25,755 bases of DNA from Sphingomonas sp. CCH9-E2 (GCF_001557215.1 NZ_LSJM01000458.1:1-25755), one strand, 5' to 3'. Shown: positions 1-6,928, counted from the stretch's first letter. Notes: generated by a model from the sequence alone, not told the origin. Made by a program: numbers and translations.

Positions 1-1
1 C

Positions 2-952
2 ATCAGCGCGCTCGTCTCCGGAAACCCCGCCAAACTCGCGCAGGTCGGCGACGCCTATGGCGTGCCCCCAGACGCACGCTATTCCTATCAAGACTTCGAC
101 AAGATCGCCGCCGACGATCGCACGCAGGCGGTGTACGTCATCCTCCCCACCGCCTTCCACGCCGACTTCACGATCCGCGCCTTTGCGGCGCGCAAACATG
201 TGCTGTGCGAAAAGCCGATGGCGCTCTCCAGCGCCGAGTGCACAGCGATGATCGCCGCAGGCCGCCGCGCCAACCGCAAGCTGATGATCGCCTATCGCTC
301 GCATTTCGAGCCATACAATGTCGAAGCGATGCGCCTGATGCGCGAACGCGCAGTCGGCGACATCCGCCTGATCCGCAGCGAGCAATCCTATCGCGCCGGC
401 CCCACTACCCCGGCCCAGAACTGGCGCATGAGCCGCGCATTGGCCGGCGGCGGCCCGCTCGAGGATTTCGGCATCTACGGCCTGCAATCCGCGCTCTACC
501 TGACCGGCGAGATGCCGGAGAGCCTCAGCGCCACGACCTTTCAGCCCAAGGGCGATCCGCGCTTCACCGAAATCTTCGCGCATGTCGCTTCGCAATGGCG
601 CTTTCCCTCCGGCGCGGTCGCGCACCTCGCCACCTCCTACGACAGCGCCGGGGCGAACTTCGCCCATGTCCGCGGCACCAGCGGCGCGCTCATCATGGAC
701 CCCGCCACCAGCTATGCCGGACAGAAAATGCGGATCGAGGGCCAGAATGCCCGCGACCTCACCCCCGGCGACCCGAACACCCAGTTCGCTGGTCAGCTCG
801 ACCACTTCGCCAACGCCATCCGCGACGACACGCCGATCCTGACCGGCGGCGAAATGGGCCTGCGCGACCTGCGGTTGATCGAGGCGATCTATGCCTCGGC
901 ACGCACGGGGCAGACGGTGAAGCTCATGCCGGACGGGCGGATGCGGGGGTAA
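2..952 (+). CDS. Gfo/Idh/MocA family NAD(P)-dependent oxidoreductase, 5' truncated
   Basis: The open frame runs in from before the window, so the true start and the first Rossmann glycine motif are missing. The frame opens with ISALVSGNPAKL, the usual segment after the first beta-strand and helix of this family, and continues to the hallmark CEKPMA motif (E-K-P, about residue 72 of the visible part), whose lysine is catalytic in the family. The C-terminal half fits the GFO_IDH_MocA alpha/beta substrate domain, including GGGPLEDFGIYGLQSALYL. Members oxidise or reduce sugars and sugar derivatives with bound or free NAD(P); glucose-fructose oxidoreductase is the best known sphingomonad-type relative. 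Substrate cannot be told here. About 316 residues are visible of a usual 330-400. The stop is TAA at 950-952. No terminator is evident after it. Confidence 0.88.
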   Translation: MSALVSGNPAKLAQVGDAYGVPPDARYSYQDFDKIAADDRTQAVYVILPTAFHADFTIRAFAARKHVLCEKPMALSSAECTAMIAAGRRANRKLMIAYRSHFEPYNVEAMRLMRERAVGDIRLIRSEQSYRAGPTTPAQNWRMSRALAGGGPLEDFGIYGLQSALYLTGEMPESLSATTFQPKGDPRFTEIFAHVASQWRFPSGAVAHLATSYDSAGANFAHVRGTSGALIMDPATSYAGQKMRIEGQNARDLTPGDPNTQFAGQLDHFANAIRDDTPILTGGEMGLRDLRLIEAIYASARTGQTVKLMPDGRMRG

Positions 953-1070
953 GAGTCGCGGGAGGCCCGGCCACCCCGGAGCAATCATCTGCGCAATCAC
1001 ATCTGGGCGGGATCGAGCGCATTGAACACCGACTTGCGCGCTCGGCATGCGCCGTTTTCAAGCGCCCCCC

Positions 1071-1084
1071 CTGTATGAATACAG
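1071..1084. promoter_or_regulatory. 14-bp palindrome upstream of the PAS-GGDEF-EAL gene
   Basis: CTGTATGAATACAG is a perfect inverted repeat with 6-bp arms and a GA centre, 62 bp before the next start codon. It could be an operator. It superficially recalls the CTGT-N8-ACAG SOS box, but the spacing is six rather than eight and alphaproteobacterial LexA uses another motif. The rest of the 194-bp gap (953-1146) shows no clear promoter. Confidence 0.25.
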
Positions 1085-1146
1085 TAGTTTAGCCTTCGGT
1101 AACCAGGCGCAGCGCTAAAGCATGTCGTCAACTTCGAGCATTCGTC

Positions 1147-2916
1147 ATGCCCTACTCCGATCCGATCAAGCTGTGCGCTAAGCTTTATCCCGGTGCGGTC
1201 GCTTCCCCCTCCTCTGCGGGGCGGCGACACATGTTGCAAGTTGTCGAGCAGATTGCAGAATTCCGCCGAGCTGCGCTTGACGCCGCCGCGATCGTGGCAG
1301 TCACCGATCGAAATGGGCGGATTACGTCCGTCAATCAAAAATTCTGCGATCTGAGTGGTTATTCAGAAGATGAGCTAATCGGGTCGACTCATGCCATCGT
1401 CAACTCCGGTCTCCATGATCGCGCCTTCTTCAGAGAACTATACCGGACAATTCTAAGCGACAACATTTGGCGCGGGGTAATTTGCAATCGTGCGAAGTGC
1501 GGTCGCCTATATTGGGTCGATACCACCATTGTCCCGAATGGTGACGCATCTGGATTCACCGCGATCCGGTTCGACGTTACGCCGCTAAAGGAAGCGGAAC
1601 AGCAATTGTGGAACCAGGCCAACCTCGATCCGCTGACAAACCTTCCGAACCGACGCCGTCTCATCGAACTGCTTGCGGCCAAGGTGGCGCGAGCGGAGCC
1701 GTTTGCCGTCGCAATCCTCGATCTTGATCATTTCAAGGACATCAATGATACGGCAGGACATGACATTGGGGACCGATTGTTGACAGAAGTTGCGGCGGAT
1801 CTGCGTGCCGCGATCGACGCGGACGAGGTCATCGGCCGGCTCGGTGGCGATGAATTTGCGCTCATCCTTTCGGACCATCGGGACGAGCGCGCGCTAAGCC
1901 GGAAATTGGCCCGCCTTGTCCAAACCGTTCGCGCACACCCGCTGTCGGAAACCTTCGGTTGGCGCATTAACGCCAGCATAGGGGCGGCGCGTTACCCAGC
2001 ACACGGAACCAGCGAAAGCGACTTGCTCAAGAACGCGGATATTGCGCTGTACGTGGCAAAAGACGGCGGACGCGGGCGCGCGCACGTCTTTCGCAAGGCA
2101 GATCGCGAAGCCGCGGAACGGCGGGCGAGCCTGCACATCGCAGTCCAGCAGGCGTTGAGCGACGACAGGCTCTTCGTCGTTTACCAACCTATCCTGTCAT
2201 TCGACGCCCCGGGCATCCCGGCCTTTGAGGCATTGCTGCGCTGGCAAGGCACCGATGGCGTGGTCGAACGCCCGAGCGCGTTCGCATCGGTGTTCGAGGA
2301 CGAACGAACTGCGGCGGAAATTGGTTTGTTCGTGCTCTCCCGCGTGATCGAGCAGATCGAACGCTGGAACGCTGCGGAACATGAGATCGATTTCGTCTCG
2401 GTCAACGCGACGCTCGGCGACTTTCGCGATCCGGCCTTTGTCAACGCGATTGCCGACGCCGTCGGCACCGGGCGGATCCGGCCGCAACAGCTATGCATCG
2501 AGATTACCGAGAGCATGGTCATGGATCGTAGTGCAAAGATGATCAGGAGAGCAGCCACCAGACTGCGCGAGTTGGGCGTGAAGCTTGCCTTTGACGACTT
2601 CGGCACCGGCTTTGCGTCGCTCTCGCACCTTCGCGACCTGCCCCTCGACATCGTGAAAATTGACCGCTCATTCGTGGCGAGGATGGGGAACCTTGGCCCT
2701 GATCAAGTGATTGTCCGCAGCCTGATTGACTTGGCGCATGGGTTGGGAATTCGGGTCATCGCAGAGGGTGTCGAGCGGAATGATCAACTCGAAGCGCTCA
2801 GCAGCTATGGATGCGACCAAATTCAGGGCTACCTCATTGCGAAGCCGATGCGAGATACGGAGGCAACGCGATTCGTGGTCCCGTCGCTCAATCCAAGGGC
2901 GCTATGGGCGGCCTGA
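1147..2916 (+). CDS. PAS-GGDEF-EAL cyclic-di-GMP turnover protein
   Basis: A 589-residue predicted cytosolic signalling protein with no membrane segment. Residues ~40-145 form a PAS sensor domain (GYSEDELIG, then the WRG-x-ICNRAK and YWVDTTIVP segments). Residues ~155-318 are a GGDEF diguanylate cyclase domain with an intact GGDEF at 233-237. Residues ~328-580 are an EAL phosphodiesterase domain with E361-A-L, N420, E452, D483-D484, K504, E540 and Q560, the metal and catalytic set of active enzymes. The RxxD inhibitory site that normally sits five residues before GGDEF is replaced by DADE, so product inhibition is probably absent. It is likely to make and/or degrade c-di-GMP in response to a PAS-sensed cue; the ligand is unknown. 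The ATG at 1147 has no obvious Shine-Dalgarno. The in-frame ATG at 1231, preceded by a GGGGCGG stretch and still upstream of the PAS domain, is an alternative start. Confidence 0.93.
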   Translation: MPYSDPIKLCAKLYPGAVASPSSAGRRHMLQVVEQIAEFRRAALDAAAIVAVTDRNGRITSVNQKFCDLSGYSEDELIGSTHAIVNSGLHDRAFFRELYRTILSDNIWRGVICNRAKCGRLYWVDTTIVPNGDASGFTAIRFDVTPLKEAEQQLWNQANLDPLTNLPNRRRLIELLAAKVARAEPFAVAILDLDHFKDINDTAGHDIGDRLLTEVAADLRAAIDADEVIGRLGGDEFALILSDHRDERALSRKLARLVQTVRAHPLSETFGWRINASIGAARYPAHGTSESDLLKNADIALYVAKDGGRGRAHVFRKADREAAERRASLHIAVQQALSDDRLFVVYQPILSFDAPGIPAFEALLRWQGTDGVVERPSAFASVFEDERTAAEIGLFVLSRVIEQIERWNAAEHEIDFVSVNATLGDFRDPAFVNAIADAVGTGRIRPQQLCIEITESMVMDRSAKMIRRAATRLRELGVKLAFDDFGTGFASLSHLRDLPLDIVKIDRSFVARMGNLGPDQVIVRSLIDLAHGLGIRVIAEGVERNDQLEALSSYGCDQIQGYLIAKPMRDTEATRFVVPSLNPRALWAA

Positions 2917-3049
2917 TCTGCCGATCAGCAAGTCCCAGGACAGATGACCTGATGAATTCCCCGGACGCGTCGTATCGGATGCATTCCGGGAGCATCCTAT
3001 TGCCGCGATCGATCGGTTCTGGGAAATTACGGCGACGGTTTTCCCAATA

Positions 3050-3090
3050 GAATTCCGGGACGGGAATTCCGGGGACACAATACTGAACCG
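3050..3090 (+). repeat. Tandem GAATTCCGGGGAC motif, possible RAYT/REP remnant
   Basis: GAATTCCGGGAC at 3050-3061 is repeated as GAATTCCGGGGAC at 3064-3076 and followed by ACAATACTGAACC. I recall similar sequence (AATTCCGGGGACACxATACT) beside REP-associated tyrosine transposase genes in many proteobacteria. No transposase is present here, so this would be a solo remnant. The assignment rests on memory of the motif only. Confidence 0.25.
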
Positions 3091-3178
3091 CCAACCAGCC
3101 CCCTTCCAATGTTGGAAATTCCCTGATCTAAACTGATCGGTGAACCCCAACCTACCGCACCCCCCTCGCGACACCCCT

Positions 3179-3280
3179 CCGGCTGACACGTCCAACACGT
3201 GTGTCGCGTCGCCGTCGCGCACCCGTCGCCCGCGCGTCGCCCAGCTGTCGCGTCACGGTCGCGTCGCAGGTGTCAGCCGG
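3179..3280. repeat. 11-bp inverted repeat enclosing a GTCGC-rich block
   Basis: CCGGCTGACAC (3179-3189) and GTGTCAGCCGG (3270-3280) are perfect inverted copies 80 nt apart. The enclosed segment carries about eight copies of the pentamer GTCGC, some in tandem, and a further copy follows. There is no protein signature. It could be a cruciform-forming or RNA-structured element, or a degenerate simple repeat. Confidence 0.45.
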
Positions 3281-3319
3281 TCGCAAACCCGTCCGCTCGC
3301 GCCAAAACCCCGCGTTTTT

Positions 3320-3344
3320 CGTCAGCTTCGTCGGAACGCTGACG
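3320..3344 (-). terminator. Stem-loop downstream of the dehydratase gene
   Basis: CGTCAGC and GCTGACG pair, with an inner TTC/GAA extension around a GTCG loop and one bulged base, 9 nt beyond the minus-strand stop codon. On the minus strand it is followed by an A-run and then GGGGTTTT rather than a clean U-tract, so it may be a weak intrinsic terminator or only a 3'-end stabilising hairpin. Confidence 0.45.
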
Positions 3345-3352
3345 CGACACCG

Positions 3353-4321
3353 TCAATCGTCCCCGCCCAGCACCCGGGCATAGGCCGCCGGATCGGCATT
3401 GCCGCCGCTCAGCACCACCAGCAGGTCAGGCCGCGCCTCGACCTTGCCCGCCAGCAGCGCGGCCAGCGCCACGGAGCCACCCGGCTCGACCACCAGCCGC
3501 AGTTTCCGCGCCACCCAGCGCTGCGCCGCCCGGACCTCGGCCTCGGTCACCCGCACCCCGGTCGCCCCGCGCCGCGACAGCACGTCGAAGGTCAGCGGGG
3601 AGACGCGCAGCGTCTGGAGCGAGTCGCAGGCCGTCGGCGGCGGGTTCTCGCCCACCGGCTCGATCCACCCGGCCTCCAGGCTGCGGCACATATCGTCCCA
3701 GCCCTCCGGCTCGACCACCGTGACCTGTGCCTCGGGCAGCGCCAGTGCGACCCCGGCGGCCAGCCCGCCGCCGCCGCATGGCAGCACGACATGCGCCGGA
3801 TCGGGCAGCTTCATCTCGGCGGCTTGCGTCAGCACCTCGATCCCCAGGCTCCCCTGCCCCTCGATCACCCACGGATCGTCGAACGGCGGCACCAGCGTTG
3901 CACCGCGGGCATGGGCGAGATGCGCGGCGATCTTGTCGCGATTCTCGGTCATCCGGTCATAGCTGACGACCTCGGCCCCCAGCGCCAGCGTCGCCTCGCG
4001 CTTCAGCGCCGGGGCATCGCTCGGCATCACGATCACCGCCGGCACTCCGAGTCGCTTGGCGGCCCAGGCCACGCCCTGCGCATGGTTGCCCGACGAGAAT
4101 CCGACCACGCCCTTGGCGCGTACATCGGGGTCGATCGCGGTCAGCCGGTGCCACGCGCCACGGATCTTGAACGCGCCGATCGGCTGCAGCGATTCGGCCT
4201 TGAACATCACCGGCACGCCGCGGATTTCCGCCACGAACAAGGGGGTTGGCGGCAGGATCGCCGCCACCTTCGCCGCCGCATCGCGCACCCCGGCCCGGGT
4301 CGGTTGTCGCAAAATTGTCAC
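3353..4321 (-). CDS. PLP-dependent threonine/serine dehydratase-like enzyme
   Basis: A 322-residue fold-type II PLP enzyme of the threonine dehydratase / serine racemase group, catalytic domain only, without the C-terminal ACT regulatory domain of biosynthetic IlvA. The Schiff-base lysine is K52 in GAFKIRGA. The phosphate and cofactor loops SSGNHAQG (76-83) and CGGGGLAAG (182-190) are present, as is the late SGGN (305-308). Family members deaminate L-threonine or L-serine to 2-oxoacids, or act on hydroxyaspartate or as racemases; substrate cannot be fixed from sequence. The start is GTG at 4321, with GGGGTG about 8 nt upstream; no in-frame ATG precedes it because a stop intervenes. It is divergent from the ornithine decarboxylase gene and shares a 146-bp intergenic region with it. 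Confidence 0.88.
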   Translation of the reverse strand: MTILRQPTRAGVRDAAAKVAAILPPTPLFVAEIRGVPVMFKAESLQPIGAFKIRGAWHRLTAIDPDVRAKGVVGFSSGNHAQGVAWAAKRLGVPAVIVMPSDAPALKREATLALGAEVVSYDRMTENRDKIAAHLAHARGATLVPPFDDPWVIEGQGSLGIEVLTQAAEMKLPDPAHVVLPCGGGGLAAGVALALPEAQVTVVEPEGWDDMCRSLEAGWIEPVGENPPPTACDSLQTLRVSPLTFDVLSRRGATGVRVTEAEVRAAQRWVARKLRLVVEPGGSVALAALLAGKVEARPDLLVVLSGGNADPAAYARVLGGDD

Positions 4322-4336
4322 AAATCACCCCGCATC

Positions 4337-4384
4337 ATGACGATAGTCCCGAAACTACTTTACAGGGGGGACCCCCGACCCTAA
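4337..4384 (+). CDS. Candidate leader peptide upstream of ornithine decarboxylase
   Basis: A 15-codon frame, MTIVPKLLYRGDPRP, ends with TAA 83 nt before the decarboxylase start. The C-terminal Arg-Pro-stop resembles the TnaC leader, which ends in Arg-Pro and stalls at termination. The ornithine-sensing SpeFL leader of enterobacteria also stalls at its stop codon. The first codons contain AGTCCC, which can pair with the 5' arm of the hairpin that hides the decarboxylase Shine-Dalgarno. No Shine-Dalgarno precedes this ATG, so a leaderless or weakly translated start must be assumed. Whether it is translated is inference. Confidence 0.35.
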   Translation: MTIVPKLLYRGDPRP

Positions 4385-4402
4385 ATGACCCCTCCGCTGC
4401 CC

Positions 4403-4465
4403 CATGGGACTTCCACCGCAAGGCAGTGTTTCATCGTCTGCCGCAAGGCAATTGGAGGTCCCTTG
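4403..4465 (+). promoter_or_regulatory. Shine-Dalgarno-sequestering hairpin of the decarboxylase mRNA
   Basis: GGGACTTCCA (4406-4415) pairs with TGGAGGTCCC (4453-4462) over ten positions with one G-U. An inner GGCAG/CTGCC stem (4422-4426 with 4438-4442) is nested inside, and two further pairs lie beyond an outer U-U mismatch. The whole GGAGG (4454-4458) that serves the TTG start at 4468 is inside the helix. Competing partners exist upstream: AGTCCC at 4345-4350 can pair with 4406-4411, and GGGACC at 4368-4373 with 4457-4462. The layout fits translational control; the signal is unknown, with ornithine or polyamines the natural guess. Confidence 0.55.
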
Positions 4466-4467
4466 AG

Positions 4468-5682
4468 TTGCACAAGCATCATAGCGCGCTGGGGCTAGCG
4501 AAAGCCCTTCGTCCCGTCGAGCCGGTAACGCTCGTTCGTCCGCACGCTGCAAAGCGCGCCGCCCGCTTCTTTGTCGAGAAGTTTCCGGGAACGGTGCTCT
4601 ATGCCGTCAAGGCGAACCCCTCTCCCGAATTGCTCCAGATCCTCTGGGACAGTGGCGTGACGCATTATGACGTCGCGTCGATCGGCGAAGTGCGCATGGC
4701 GCGCCGCGCCCTGCCCAAGGCGACCCTGTGCTTCATGCACCCGGTCAAGGCCGAGGAAGCGATCGAGGAAGCCTATTTCGTTCACGGCGTCCGCACGTTC
4801 AGCCTCGACACGATGGACGAGCTGGAAAAGATCGTGCGTGCCACGCGTGGCGCGCAGGACCTGAACCTGTGTGTCCGCATCCGCGTGTCGTCCGATCATT
4901 CGAAGCTGAGCCTCGCGGCGAAGTTCGGTGCGGAGCCGGAGGATGTGAAGGACCTGCTCGTCGCGACCCGTCAGGCCGCCGACGCGCTGGGCATCTGCTT
5001 CCATGTCGGTTCGCAAGCGATGACCCCCACCGCCTATGCCGAAGCGATGGAGCGCGTCCGCGCGGCGATCGTCGCTTCGTCGGTCACGGTCGACATCGTC
5101 GATGTCGGCGGCGGCTTCCCGTCCACCTATCCGGGCATGGAGCCCCCGCCGCTAGAAACCTATTTCGGCGTGATCCACAATGCGTTCGAGAATCTGCCGA
5201 TCTCGTACAGCGCCGAATTGTGGTGCGAGCCGGGCCGTGCGCTGTGCGCCGAATATAGCTCGCTGATCGTCCGCGTCGAAAAGCGCCGCGGCGACGAGCT
5301 GTACATCAACGACGGTGCCTATGGCGCGCTGTTCGACGCGGCGCATGTGGGCTGGCGCTTCCCGGTCCGCGTCCTGCGCGACGATGCCGATGAAGCCGCC
5401 GAGATGACCGAATACAGCTTCTACGGCCCGACCTGTGACGACCTCGATCACATGGCCGGCCCGTTCGAGCTGCCGTCGGACATCCAGGCCGGGGACTACA
5501 TCGAGGTCGGCATGCTCGGCGCCTATGGCTCGGCGATGCGCACCGCCTTCAACGGGTTCGGCGAGGACAGCGTCCACGTCGTCACCGACGAACCGATGGC
5601 GACGCTCTATTCGGGCATTGCGATCGAGCGCCCGACCAACGTCGTCAGCCTCGAACAGTTCAAGCGCCGCGCGCGCCGCTGA
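4468..5682 (+). CDS. Ornithine decarboxylase, fold-type III PLP enzyme
   Basis: A 404-residue alanine-racemase-fold decarboxylase of the eukaryotic-like ODC/DapDC group. It carries the PLP lysine K48 in YAVKANP, HVGSQ (179-183), the phosphate loop GGGFP (214-218), EPGRA (254-258) and the ODC-type catalytic cysteine in PTCDDLD (C323). These point to ornithine decarboxylation to putrescine, the entry step of polyamine synthesis; some relatives also take lysine. The start is set at TTG 4468: it has GGAGG nine nt upstream and aligns with the usual N-terminus (HKHHSAL). The same frame stays open upstream to 4246, but that part overlaps the divergent dehydratase gene and is Pro/Ser-rich noise. GTG 4426 is a weaker alternative. 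A strong terminator follows. Confidence 0.9.
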   Translation: MHKHHSALGLAKALRPVEPVTLVRPHAAKRAARFFVEKFPGTVLYAVKANPSPELLQILWDSGVTHYDVASIGEVRMARRALPKATLCFMHPVKAEEAIEEAYFVHGVRTFSLDTMDELEKIVRATRGAQDLNLCVRIRVSSDHSKLSLAAKFGAEPEDVKDLLVATRQAADALGICFHVGSQAMTPTAYAEAMERVRAAIVASSVTVDIVDVGGGFPSTYPGMEPPPLETYFGVIHNAFENLPISYSAELWCEPGRALCAEYSSLIVRVEKRRGDELYINDGAYGALFDAAHVGWRFPVRVLRDDADEAAEMTEYSFYGPTCDDLDHMAGPFELPSDIQAGDYIEVGMLGAYGSAMRTAFNGFGEDSVHVVTDEPMATLYSGIAIERPTNVVSLEQFKRRARR

Positions 5683-5688
5683 ACGAAC

Positions 5689-5730
5689 AAAAAATGGGCC
5701 GCCTTCCGAACGGAGGGCTGCCCTTTTTTT
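5689..5730. terminator. Bidirectional intrinsic terminator
   Basis: GCCTTCC (5701-5707) pairs with GGAGGGC (5712-5718) around GAAC, extended by GGGC/GCCC (5696-5699 with 5720-5723). An A6 run precedes the stem and a T7 run follows it, so it works on both strands. It ends the decarboxylase mRNA and, from the other side, the convergent DUF6481 gene that stops at 5735. Confidence 0.9.
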
Positions 5731-5734
5731 CTGA

Positions 5735-6100
5735 TTACTTCCGCGCCTTCCGCGCCGCGTAGCGCGCATCTCGCGCCGCCTTCATCTCCGCCGCACTGGG
5801 CGGCTTGAGCCGCGCTTCCTTCAGCGCCGCAGCAGCCTCGGCCTCGGCCTGCTCCGCAGCCTTGCGCTCAGCCTCGGCCTGCTTCTTCGCCAGCTTCTCC
5901 GCCTTGACCGCAGCCAGCGCCGCCGCCTTGGCCGCACGCTGCTCGGCGAGCGCCTGGTCGCGCGCTTCCTGCGCCTTGCGCCGCGCTTCCAGCTCGGCCG
6001 GATCTACCGCCGGCTTCGCCCGCAGCAGCTCAAGCGCCTTCTGCTTCGCCTTGGCGGCGGCGGCGGTGCGATCCTGAAATGACGGTTCTTTGTAAGACAT
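5735..6100 (-). CDS. DUF6481 family Ala/Lys-rich coiled-coil protein
   Basis: A 121-residue highly charged protein starting MSYKEPSFQDR, rich in Ala, Lys, Glu and Arg, almost wholly predicted to be one long helix or coiled coil from residue ~12, and ending in Arg/Lys. There is no signal peptide or membrane segment. It matches my memory of the sphingomonad DUF6481 family, whose function is unknown; the basic tail would allow nucleic-acid binding, but that is speculation. The ATG at 6100 is preferred over an upstream GTG/TTG extension because the family begins with MSxKxPxFxDR and the extension has no matching character. A weak GGAA lies upstream. It stands alone and converges on the decarboxylase through the shared terminator. 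Confidence 0.75.
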   Translation of the reverse strand: MSYKEPSFQDRTAAAAKAKQKALELLRAKPAVDPAELEARRKAQEARDQALAEQRAAKAAALAAVKAEKLAKKQAEAERKAAEQAEAEAAAALKEARLKPPSAAEMKAARDARYAARKARK

Positions 6101-6179
6101 GGTTGGTTCCAATAAACTAACGCATACCCAAGCGCACACGACCACGTCGCGTGCCGGATGCGGGGAGATAGGTCGCGCC

Positions 6180-6205
6180 GGGGACAAGCGGCCGCCGCGC
6201 TCCCC
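6180..6205 (-). other. GC-rich hairpin downstream of adk
   Basis: GGGGA (6180-6184) and TCCCC (6201-6205) enclose an inner GCGG/CCGC stem. It lies about 50 bp past the adk stop, in the 152-bp gap to the DUF6481 gene. No U-tract follows on the minus strand, so at most it is a weak terminator for the spc operon. The gap also has two direct copies of CAGCGCGCGG flanking 6223-6240. I could not identify a promoter for DUF6481. Confidence 0.3.
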
Positions 6206-6252
6206 GGTCAATCGATCAGCGCGCGGAGGGTTCCCCGCGGCAGCGCGCGGCT

Positions 6253-6903
6253 TCAGCTCCGCCCGTCGAGGATCGCCTCGATCGCCGCCGTCACCTCGGC
6301 AATGTCGGCCATGCCGTCCACACGCTGCACTAGGCCGCGTGCTTCATAGATCGGCAGGATCGGCGCGGTTTTGGCGCGATATTCGGCCATGCGGGTGCGC
6401 ACCGTCTCTTCATTGTCGTCGGGGCGGCGCTTGAACTCGGTGCTCCCGCACACGTCGCACACGCCCGCCACCGCCGGCTGCTTGAAGCTATCGTGATAGC
6501 CCGCACCACAATTGCCGCAGGTAAAGCGGCCGGTGATGCGTTCGACCAGCGCGTCTTCGTCCACGACCAGCTCGATCACATGGTCGAGGCTGCGGCCCCG
6601 CTCAGCGAGCAGCGTGTCCAGCGACTCCGCTTGGGCGGCAGTGCGCGGATAGCCGTCGAAGATCGCGCCCTTATCGCCCAGCGCATCCAGGCTCTCGCCG
6701 ATGATTCCGCTCACGATCGCGTCTGAAACGAGCTCGCCCGCTTCCATCACCGCCTTCGCCTGCAAGCCGACCGGCGTGCCCGCCTTGACCGCCGCGCGCA
6801 GCATGTCGCCGGTCGACAGCTGCACCATGCCGCGCTCGCTCTCGAGCCGCGACGCCTGGGTCCCCTTGCCTGCGCCCGGAGGCCCCAACAGGATGATGTT
6901 CAA
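6253..6903 (-). CDS. adk: Adenylate kinase
   Basis: A 216-residue enzyme catalysing ATP + AMP = 2 ADP in the cytosol. The P-loop is GPPGAGKGT (7-15), the AMP-binding segment includes TGDMLRAAV (31-39) and DGYPRT (83-88), and the lid carries four cysteines (C129, C132, C149, C152) in CxxC pairs, the zinc-binding lid version. RRPDDN (159-164) supplies lid arginine and aspartates. The start is TTG at 6903, with AAGGGGAAG a few nt upstream; it yields the standard MNIILLGPPG N-terminus and no in-frame ATG is available nearby. It is the last gene of the spc-type operon, 25 nt after secY. Confidence 0.97.
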   Translation of the reverse strand: MNIILLGPPGAGKGTQASRLESERGMVQLSTGDMLRAAVKAGTPVGLQAKAVMEAGELVSDAIVSGIIGESLDALGDKGAIFDGYPRTAAQAESLDTLLAERGRSLDHVIELVVDEDALVERITGRFTCGNCGAGYHDSFKQPAVAGVCDVCGSTEFKRRPDDNEETVRTRMAEYRAKTAPILPIYEARGLVQRVDGMADIAEVTAAIEAILDGRS

Positions 6904-6928
6904 CTGGCTTCCCCTTCCATGCCCCTGC

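Larger units (their letters stand above)
2917..3352. other. 436-bp gene-free stretch with inverted repeats
   Basis: No credible protein frame is present. The stretch holds a hairpin over the preceding stop codon (CTGATC-TGCC-GATCAG, 2913-2928), a 7-bp stem at 3020-3046 (TGGGAAA/TTTCCCA), two near-identical copies of GAATTCCGGGGAC (3050-3076), a 6-bp palindrome at 3104-3117, and a GTCGC-rich block between 11-bp inverted repeats (3179-3280). It ends with a terminator-like hairpin for the minus-strand dehydratase. It reads as decayed repeat or mobile-element sequence. Confidence 0.6.

Noticed and set aside
1071..1084. LexA/SOS box
   Set aside because: Spacing between CTGT and ACAG is six rather than eight, and alphaproteobacterial LexA recognises a different direct-repeat motif.
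3200..3300. CRISPR-like array from the repeated GTCGC
   Set aside because: Repeats are only five bases, irregularly spaced, with no constant repeat-spacer pattern and no cas genes.
3140..4384. 414-codon plus-strand frame opposite the dehydratase
   Set aside because: Antisense shadow of a well-supported PLP enzyme. Only its last 15 codons, outside the overlap, are kept as a possible leader peptide.
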